From Pseudomonas sp. R5-89-07 (GTDB lineage Bacteria > Pseudomonadota > Gammaproteobacteria > Pseudomonadales > Pseudomonadaceae): DNA of 64,000 nucleotides. This document shows positions 58,764-64,000 of this stretch, in pieces. Made by a program: the position numbers and the translations under genes. The stretch covers positions 4,836,001 to 4,900,000 of the forward strand of contig NZ_CP027727.1 of NCBI RefSeq assembly GCF_003851685.1, written 5' to 3'. How positions within the stretch are numbered: position 1 is the first letter of the stretch; every line of letters starts with the position of its first letter. The notes under the pieces are model-generated. The model had not been told where the DNA came from. It searched no databases and saw only the letters and a program-made list of their open reading frames with translations.

Positions 58764-58796
58764 ATTGGGTATTGCCTAACTGCGTAAAAAGGCGGC

Positions 58797-58997
58797 TCAG
58801 TCTGCTTCTTCGATCCACAGGCCTTGAATCGCCTCCAGGACCTTTTCGCCACCCCGATCAGGGATGTCGTCAAAGTCCGGCAGCGCCATCACCAGATCAC
58901 GCAATTTGACGAAGTTCACTGTCAGAGGATTGACCTCAGGATGAGCTTCGGCAAGTTGTATAGCGATTTCTTGTACATCAACCCATTTCAGGCTCAT
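58797..58997 (-). CDS. iscX: Fe-S assembly protein IscX
   Basis: IscX is a small acidic partner of IscS that modulates sulphur transfer and may deliver iron. From the ATG at 58997 it has 66 residues, the family length, with the opening S-L-K-W-V-D-V-Q-E-I-A-I-Q-L and the conserved D-F-D-D-I-P. An ATG at 59015 lies in the end of the ferredoxin gene and is rejected. It is the last gene of the isc operon. Confidence 0.95.
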   Translation of the reverse strand: MSLKWVDVQEIAIQLAEAHPEVNPLTVNFVKLRDLVMALPDFDDIPDRGGEKVLEAIQGLWIEEAD

Positions 58998-59011
58998 GAC
59001 AGTTCCTTGAA

Positions 59012-59353
59012 TCAATGCGGCGCTTCGGCCGCATGGTTGAGCGAATATTTCGGGATTTCGACAGTGATGTCTTCAGTGCCGACCTTTGCCTGACAGCTTA
59101 GGCGAGAAGTCGCCTCCAGGCCCCAGGCGCGGTCAAGAAAATCCTCTTCCAGTTCGTCTGCTTCCTCAAGGGAGTTGAAGCCCTCGCGGATGATGCAGTG
59201 GCAGGTGGTGCAGGCGCACACACCGCCGCAAGCGCTTTCGATCTCGATATGGTTGTCGTGGGCGACTTCGAGGATGGACTTGCCGGTCTCAGCCTCAACA
59301 ACCATACCGTCCGGGCAATGCTCGGCGTGTGGCAGAAAAATGACCTGCGGCAT
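59012..59353 (-). CDS. fdx: Isc-type [2Fe-2S] ferredoxin
   Basis: This 113-residue ferredoxin supplies electrons for cluster assembly on IscU. The cluster cysteines are seen in A-C-G-G-V-C-A-C-T-T-C-H (C-x5-C-x2-C) and L-S-C-Q-A, matching the adrenodoxin-like group. It starts three bases after the hscA stop codon on the same strand and precedes iscX. Confidence 0.95.
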   Translation of the reverse strand: MPQVIFLPHAEHCPDGMVVEAETGKSILEVAHDNHIEIESACGGVCACTTCHCIIREGFNSLEEADELEEDFLDRAWGLEATSRLSCQAKVGTEDITVEIPKYSLNHAAEAPH

Positions 59354-59356
59354 CAG

Positions 59357-61219
59357 TTATTCCTCAATTTCATTCAGGTTGCGACCCGCCAGGGCGGCTT
59401 TTACCGTCTGGTCCATACGGCGGGCGGCAAAGGCATCGGTGACTTGTGACAGGCGCTTGGTCTGCTGCTCGATGGCGTAACCATCGTTGCCTTTCATGAG
59501 TTCGGCCAGTTCCTGCATCTGCAGGTCGATGACCATGCGCTCTTCGGCATCCAACAGACGCTCGCCATCGGCATCAAGCGCGCCCTGCACCGCTTCGAGC
59601 AGGCGCTGGGCGTCGACTTGCTGCTCACGCAGCACGCGGGCGACCTTGTCATCGCCGGCATATTGGAACGAGTCCTTGAGCATCTTGGCGATTTCACCGT
59701 CAGTCAGCCCGTAGGACGGCTTGACCTGGATGCTGGCCTCGACGCCCGAACCCAGTTCGCGAGCCGCGACGCTGAGCAGGCCATCGGCGTCTACCTGGAA
59801 GGTCACGCGAATCTTCGCCGCACCCGCAACCATGGCTGGGATACCGCGCAATTCGAAGCGCGCCAGGGAGCGACAGTCGCTGATCAGCTCGCGCTCGCCT
59901 TGCAGCACATGAATCATCATGGCCGTCTGGCCGTCTTTATAGGTGGTGAAGTCCTGGGCACGCGCGACAGGGATGGTGGTGTTGCGCGGAATCACCTTCT
60001 CCATCAGGCCGCCCATGGTTTCCAACCCAAGGGACAACGGAATCACGTCGAGCAGCAGCAGTTCGCCACCATCGCGTTTGTTGCCAGCCAAGGTATCGGC
60101 CTGGATCGCGGCACCGATGGCGACCACTTGGTCCGGGTCGATTTCAGTCAGCGGCTGGCGGCCAAAGGCTTCGGCCACGGCTTCACGAACGCGGGGAACG
60201 CGGGTGGAGCCGCCCACCATGACCACAGCACCGACGTCTTCGAGCTCGATACCGGAATCGCGCACGGCACGGCGGCAGGCTTTGAGGCTGCGGGCAACCA
60301 TCGGCTCGATCAACGCATCGAAGGCTTCACGGGTCAGCTGGGCCGACCAGGTGCCGTAGGAAACTTCAACGGTTGCAGCATCCGTCAGCGCTTCCTTGGC
60401 AGCACAGGCGGTTTGCAGCAGGTTGCGCTGCGCGCCTGGGTCCAGGTCGGCAGACAAGCCCGCACTGCTGATGATCCAGCCTGCGATGGCATGGTCGAAG
60501 TCATCGCCGCCCAGGGCGCTGTCGCCACCGGTGGCCAGCACTTCAAAGACACCGCCGGTCAGGCGCAGGATCGAAATATCGAAGGTGCCGCCGCCCAGGT
60601 CGTAAATCGCGACCAGGCCTTCGGCATGCTGATCAAGGCCATAAGCCACGGCAGCAGCGGTCGGCTCGTTAAGCAAGCGCAGCACGTTCAGGCCGGCAAG
60701 CTTTGCCGCATCCTTGGTGGCTTGGCGCTGAGCGTCATCGAAATAGGCCGGAACCGTGATCACTGCACCGACCAGTTCGCCACCCAATGTGGTTTCCGCG
60801 CGCTGGCGCAGTACCTTGAGGATATCGGCTGACACTTCCACCGGGCTTTTCGGGCCTTGAATGGTGTCGATGAACGGCATGTGGGATTCGCCGCCGACAA
60901 AGCGGTACGGAAGCTGGTCGCCCAATTGCTTGACGTCGGACAACCCACGACCCATCAAGCGCTTGACCGACAGCACGGTGTTCAACGGGTCGGTAGACGC
61001 CGCCAGCTTGGCGGACTCGCCCACTTCGATGCGGTCGGCGTGATAACGCACGGCGGACGGCAGGATCACCTGGCCATCGGCGTCGGGCAACGGCTCGGAC
61101 AGGCCGCTGCGCACGGCGGCGACCAGGGAATTGGTGGTGCCCAGGTCAATCCCGACCGCCAGGCGACGCTGGTGCGGTTGAGGGCTTTGGCCGGGTTCGG
61201 CGATTTGCAGTAGAGCCAT
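59357..61219 (-). CDS. hscA: Fe-S protein assembly chaperone HscA
   Basis: HscA is the Hsp70-type chaperone that, with HscB, binds the L-P-P-V-K loop of IscU and promotes cluster transfer. The 620-residue protein has the ATPase domain ([13 protein letters not shown] near 23-33, [12 protein letters not shown] at about 207) and a substrate-binding domain (about 395-610). It lacks the E-E-V-D-type tail of DnaK, as expected. It follows hscB in the operon by about 50 bases. Confidence 0.96.
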   Translation of the reverse strand: MALLQIAEPGQSPQPHQRRLAVGIDLGTTNSLVAAVRSGLSEPLPDADGQVILPSAVRYHADRIEVGESAKLAASTDPLNTVLSVKRLMGRGLSDVKQLGDQLPYRFVGGESHMPFIDTIQGPKSPVEVSADILKVLRQRAETTLGGELVGAVITVPAYFDDAQRQATKDAAKLAGLNVLRLLNEPTAAAVAYGLDQHAEGLVAIYDLGGGTFDISILRLTGGVFEVLATGGDSALGGDDFDHAIAGWIISSAGLSADLDPGAQRNLLQTACAAKEALTDAATVEVSYGTWSAQLTREAFDALIEPMVARSLKACRRAVRDSGIELEDVGAVVMVGGSTRVPRVREAVAEAFGRQPLTEIDPDQVVAIGAAIQADTLAGNKRDGGELLLLDVIPLSLGLETMGGLMEKVIPRNTTIPVARAQDFTTYKDGQTAMMIHVLQGERELISDCRSLARFELRGIPAMVAGAAKIRVTFQVDADGLLSVAARELGSGVEASIQVKPSYGLTDGEIAKMLKDSFQYAGDDKVARVLREQQVDAQRLLEAVQGALDADGERLLDAEERMVIDLQMQELAELMKGNDGYAIEQQTKRLSQVTDAFAARRMDQTVKAALAGRNLNEIEE

Positions 61220-61270
61220 GGTAATCAGGTCTTATCTGTCTATCAGGCGTGCATCACGGGCAGCACTGGG

Positions 61271-61792
61271 TTAATCGTCGAGGCGCTCTTCTAGCTGGCG
61301 CACTTCGTAGGTGAGCTTGTCGAGGAACTGCATGCGGCGCATCAGGCGCTCGGCCTGCTCGCGTTGCGCTGCATCATCCCAACAGGCCGCGAAGCTTTCG
61401 TTGAGCTCATCCTGGGCGGTTTTCAGACGACGCTTGAACACCGCGACTCCGGCCACATCGGCTTCGTCCTGCAAGTCTTCGAGTTCTTCGCGCCATTGCA
61501 TCTGCTGCATCAGGAAGTCCGGATCGTGCACCGTGACCTCGATCGGCAGCTCGCCACCGTTCATCGCGAGCAGGTAACGCGCGCGCTTGGGCGGACTCTT
61601 GAGCGTCTGATAGGCTTCGTTGAGGCTGGCTGACCGCTCCAGCGCCAGGCGCTGCTCACGCTCGGAAGCGTCAGCGAAACGGTCCGGATGCACGCCACGC
61701 GCCAATTCTCGATAGCGCGTGGCAAGCTGCTCGAGGTCCAGCCGAAAGCTCGGTTGCAGCTCGAATAAAGCGAAATGACAAGGAGTACCCAC
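61271..61792 (-). CDS. hscB: Fe-S assembly co-chaperone HscB
   Basis: HscB is the J-domain partner of HscA. The protein has 173 residues from a GTG start at 61792, preceded by GAGG six bases upstream. It opens [10 protein letters not shown] and keeps the J-domain H-P-D motif (V-H-P-D-R-F-A-D, about 40). The C-terminal three-helix bundle (about 85-170) binds IscU. No ATG of suitable length is available, so the GTG is the best start. The iscA stop lies eight bases before it. Confidence 0.95.
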   Translation of the reverse strand: MGTPCHFALFELQPSFRLDLEQLATRYRELARGVHPDRFADASEREQRLALERSASLNEAYQTLKSPPKRARYLLAMNGGELPIEVTVHDPDFLMQQMQWREELEDLQDEADVAGVAVFKRRLKTAQDELNESFAACWDDAAQREQAERLMRRMQFLDKLTYEVRQLEERLDD

Positions 61793-61800
61793 AAGAAGCC

Positions 61801-62124
61801 TCAGATGTTGAAGCTTTCGCCGCAGCCACATTCACCGCGTACGTTGGGGTTGTTGAACTTGAAGCCTTCGTTCAACCCTTCCTTGACGAAATCGAGCTCG
61901 GTGCCGTCCAGGTAGGTCAGGCTTTTCGGGTCGATGATCACTTTCTCGCCGTGACTTTCGAACACCTGGTCTTCCGCCACTACCTCGTCGACAAACTCCA
62001 GCACGTAGGCAAGGCCGGAACAGCCCGTGGTGCGAACACCCAGACGAATCCCCTCACCTTTACCGCGCCCATTCAGGGAGCGGCGAATGTGCTGCGCAGC
62101 CGCTTCTGTCATGCTGATAGCCAT
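61801..62124 (-). CDS. iscA: A-type Fe-S carrier IscA
   Basis: IscA receives and passes on clusters from IscU. The 107-residue protein has the three cysteines of the A-type family in T-T-G-C-S-G-L (about 35) and G-E-C-G-C-G-E-S (about 99-101). The start M-A-I-S-M-T-E-A-A at 62124 is the usual one; an ATG 8 codons upstream is unlikely. It lies between iscU and hscB. Confidence 0.96.
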   Translation of the reverse strand: MAISMTEAAAQHIRRSLNGRGKGEGIRLGVRTTGCSGLAYVLEFVDEVVAEDQVFESHGEKVIIDPKSLTYLDGTELDFVKEGLNEGFKFNNPNVRGECGCGESFNI

Positions 62125-62152
62125 CGTTGACTCCTTACTCGTCGCCAAATGC

Positions 62153-62539
62153 TTAGATCAAGCCTTTCTTCTGCTTGTAGTCGCGAACGGCCGCCTTGAT
62201 GGCGTCTTCTGCGAGTACCGAGCAGTGAATTTTAACTGGCGGCAGGGCCAGTTCTTCGGCCAGCTGGGTGTTGCTGATGGTGACAGCCTCATCCAGGGTC
62301 TTGCCTTTCATCCATTCGGTCGCCAGGGAGCTGGAGGCGATAGCCGAACCGCAGCCGTAGGTCTTGAACTTGGCGTCTTCGATAACGCCAGCGTCGTTGA
62401 CCTTGATCTGCAGGCGCATCACATCGCCGCACGCCGGAGCGCCAACCATGCCAGTGCCGACATCAGGATCTTGCGCGTCCATCTTGCCGACGTTGCGCGG
62501 GTTTTCGTAGTGGTCGATGACCTTTTCGCTGTAAGCCAT
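62153..62539 (-). CDS. iscU: Fe-S scaffold protein IscU
   Basis: IscU is the scaffold on which new clusters are built. The 128-residue protein keeps all three cluster cysteines, in A-C-G-D-V (C37), Y-G-C-G-S-A (C63) and H-C-S-V-L-A-E-D (about 106), and the chaperone-binding L-P-P-V-K loop at about 99-103. It is separated from iscS by 99 bases that contain a possible stem (CTGTAG/CTACAG, 62578-62583 and 62610-62615). Confidence 0.97.
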   Translation of the reverse strand: MAYSEKVIDHYENPRNVGKMDAQDPDVGTGMVGAPACGDVMRLQIKVNDAGVIEDAKFKTYGCGSAIASSSLATEWMKGKTLDEAVTISNTQLAEELALPPVKIHCSVLAEDAIKAAVRDYKQKKGLI

Positions 62540-62638
62540 GGTACTGATTCCTCACTCATCAGGGCCGCTCTGGAACCCTGTAGAAACGCCTGCGTTTTCC
62601 GCCACGTTCCTACAGAGCTTGGGTGGCGGCTTCTATAT

Positions 62639-63853
62639 TTAGTGTGCCGCCCACTCGATCTTGGAGATATCGACACCGTCTTTGTACATGTCCCACAGCG
62701 GCGACAGAACGCGCAGCTTGTTGACGGCTTCGCAGACTTTCTGCGCGGCGTAGTCGACTTGCTCTTCAGTGGTGAAGCGGCCGAAGGTAAAGCGGATCGA
62801 GCTGTGTGCCAGTTCGTCGTTACGGCCCAGGGCGCGCAATACATACGAAGGCTCAAGGGATGCCGAGGTGCAGGCCGAACCGGACGATACCGCCAGGTCC
62901 TTGAGCGCCATGATCAGCGACTCGCCTTCGACGTAGTTGAAGCTCAAATTCAGGTTGTGCGGTACACGTGCAGTCATGCTGCCGTTGATGTACAGCTCTT
63001 CAAGGTTCTCGACCTGCTTGTAGAAGCGATCGCTCAACGCTTTGATGCGCACGTTTTCGGCAGCCATGTCTTCCTTGGCTACGCGGAAGGCTTCGCCCAT
63101 CCCGACGATCTGGTGGGTCGCCAGGGTACCGGAACGCATGCCGCGCTCGTGGCCGCCACCGTGCATGGTGGCTTCGATACGCACGCGTGGCTTACGGCTC
63201 ACGTACAGCGCGCCGATGCCTTTAGGGCCGTAGGTCTTGTGGGCCGAGAACGACATCAGGTCGACTTTCAGCTTGGACAGGTCGATCTCGACCTTGCCGG
63301 TGGACTGAGCAGCGTCGACGTGCAGCAGAATGCCCTTGGAGCGGGTCAGTTCGCCGATCGCTTCGATGTCGTTGATGGTGCCGATTTCGTTGTTCACGTG
63401 AATCACGGACACCAGGATGGTGTCATCACGCAGCGCGGCTTCGATCATGGCCGGGGTGACGATACCGTCGGTGGTCGGCTCGAGGTAGGTGACCTCAAAA
63501 CCTTCACGCTCCAGTTGGCGCATGGTGTCGAGGACAGCCTTGTGCTCAATCTTGGTGGTGATCAGGTGCTTGCCCTTGGTCGCGTAGAAATGCGCTGCGC
63601 CCTTGATCGCCAGGTTGTCGGACTCGGTGGCACCGGAGGTCCAGACGATTTCACGTGGGTCGGCGCCCACCAGGTCGGCGACCTGGCGACGAGCGTTCTC
63701 GACCGCTTCCTCGGCTTTCCAGCCGAATACGTGGGAGCGGGAGGCCGGGTTGCCGAAGTTTCCGTCAACCAGCAGGCATTCGCTCATTTTTTGCGCGACA
63801 CGTGGATCAACCGGGGTGGTCGCTGAGTAATCAAGGTAAATCGGCAATTTCAT
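62639..63853 (-). CDS. iscS: Cysteine desulfurase IscS
   Basis: IscS takes sulphur from cysteine for clusters and tRNA thiolation. The 404-residue PLP enzyme has the lysine in [11 protein letters not shown] (about 202-212) and the sulphur-carrying cysteine in S-G-S-A-C-T-S-A-S (about 328). The start follows AGGAGAAAG. It comes after iscR by about 50 bases in the same operon. Confidence 0.97.
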   Translation of the reverse strand: MKLPIYLDYSATTPVDPRVAQKMSECLLVDGNFGNPASRSHVFGWKAEEAVENARRQVADLVGADPREIVWTSGATESDNLAIKGAAHFYATKGKHLITTKIEHKAVLDTMRQLEREGFEVTYLEPTTDGIVTPAMIEAALRDDTILVSVIHVNNEIGTINDIEAIGELTRSKGILLHVDAAQSTGKVEIDLSKLKVDLMSFSAHKTYGPKGIGALYVSRKPRVRIEATMHGGGHERGMRSGTLATHQIVGMGEAFRVAKEDMAAENVRIKALSDRFYKQVENLEELYINGSMTARVPHNLNLSFNYVEGESLIMALKDLAVSSGSACTSASLEPSYVLRALGRNDELAHSSIRFTFGRFTTEEQVDYAAQKVCEAVNKLRVLSPLWDMYKDGVDISKIEWAAH

Positions 63854-63903
63854 GGACTTTCTCCTAAATCAGGCTGGCTGGCGTGCCGTTAGCTCTGCGG
63901 CTG

Positions 63904-64000
63904 TCACTCGACGGCGGACGCTTCGATCTTGTCCAGACGCGGCGCCTTGGTGTTGCAACGGCGCTGGTCCTGACGCTGGGCTACTTCTTGCACCTCACGG
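63904..64000 (-). CDS. iscR: Fe-S cluster regulator IscR, C-terminal end only
   Basis: Only the last 31 codons lie in the window; the gene continues past base 64000. The translated tail includes V-Q-E-V-A-Q-R-Q and R-R-C-N-T-K-A-P-R-L-D-K-I and ends A-S-A-V-E before TGA. Position directly before iscS and the tail sequence fit IscR of pseudomonads, the [2Fe-2S] repressor of the isc operon. The cluster-binding cysteines are outside the window. Confidence 0.85.
   Translation of the reverse strand, partial: REVQEVAQRQDQRRCNTKAPRLDKIEASAVE

Noticed and set aside
62540..62638. Small RNA-controlled stem between iscS and iscU
   Set aside because: The CTGTAG/CTACAG stem is short, and there is no sequence evidence for a partner RNA in this window.

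Overview
The window reads as a chromosome segment of a Pseudomonas, most likely of the P. fluorescens group. It has GC-rich, densely packed genes. Nine REP/REPIN-type repeats are scattered through it, eight with a core reading GTGGGAGGGGGCTTGCCCCCGAT as described for P. fluorescens and one of the GTAGGAGCGAGCTTGCTCGCG type. The backbone gene order (ypjD/corC-like, purT, nag cluster, purL, mltF, guaBA, xseA, leuA, der-bamB-yfgM-hisS-ispG-rodZ-pilW-rlmN-ndk, isc) matches, as far as I can recall, that of P. aeruginosa PAO1. No tRNA, rRNA, CRISPR array, transposase or prophage gene was seen.

Region by region. 0-7.9 kb: the end of a YpjD-type cytochrome c assembly protein, a CorC-like CBS protein, an MHS-type MFS transporter, purT, a short VUT protein, DUF1289, a gamma carbonic anhydrase, two Nudix hydrolases and an L,D-transpeptidase. 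8.0-15.3 kb: a complete N-acetylglucosamine operon (GntR regulator, nagA, SIS-type deaminase, fused EIIA-HPr-EI, EIICB) with an operator repeat upstream. 15.5-21.5 kb: a NIF3/YqfO-like protein and purL, then mltF. 21.6-29.9 kb: a trehalose PTS module (treB, treC, LamB-like porin, a second EIIA-HPr-EI fusion and a small orphan EIIB), divergent from treR and controlled by a pair of perfect palindromes. 30.0-36.2 kb: two tandem ~1000-residue paralogous toxin-like proteins. 36.2-37.1 kb: a methyltransferase. 37.3-45.2 kb: guaBA, a zinc-ribbon hypothetical, a TSUP permease with a divergent LysR regulator, xseA and an M23 peptidase. 45.5-49.3 kb: leuA and an aminotransferase/omega-amidase pair. 49.4-64 kb: one long minus-strand housekeeping block ending in the isc iron-sulphur genes, with iscR cut by the window edge.

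The two sugar systems are built in parallel. Each has a GntR-type repressor, a membrane EIICB or EIIBC, a private EIIA-HPr-EI fusion that can phosphorylate it without other PTS proteins, and an intracellular enzyme. Both also carry an extra EIIB-like domain in which the phosphorylated cysteine is replaced by alanine: fused to the C-terminus of NagE in one case, a free 92-residue protein in the other. This is the least explained feature of the metabolic part.

The most unusual genes are the tandem toxin-like proteins at 29969-33082 and 33167-36166. They are homologous end to end (dermonecrotic-toxin-type N-terminal region, hydrophobic hairpin, C-terminal effector region). The second keeps a GESH...EH...GNTH residue set like that of EreA/ChaN/TIKI-type domains; in the first every one of those positions is substituted. 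They lie directly downstream of treR on the same strand with no clear terminator between, and an inverted repeat covers the ribosome-binding site of the second.
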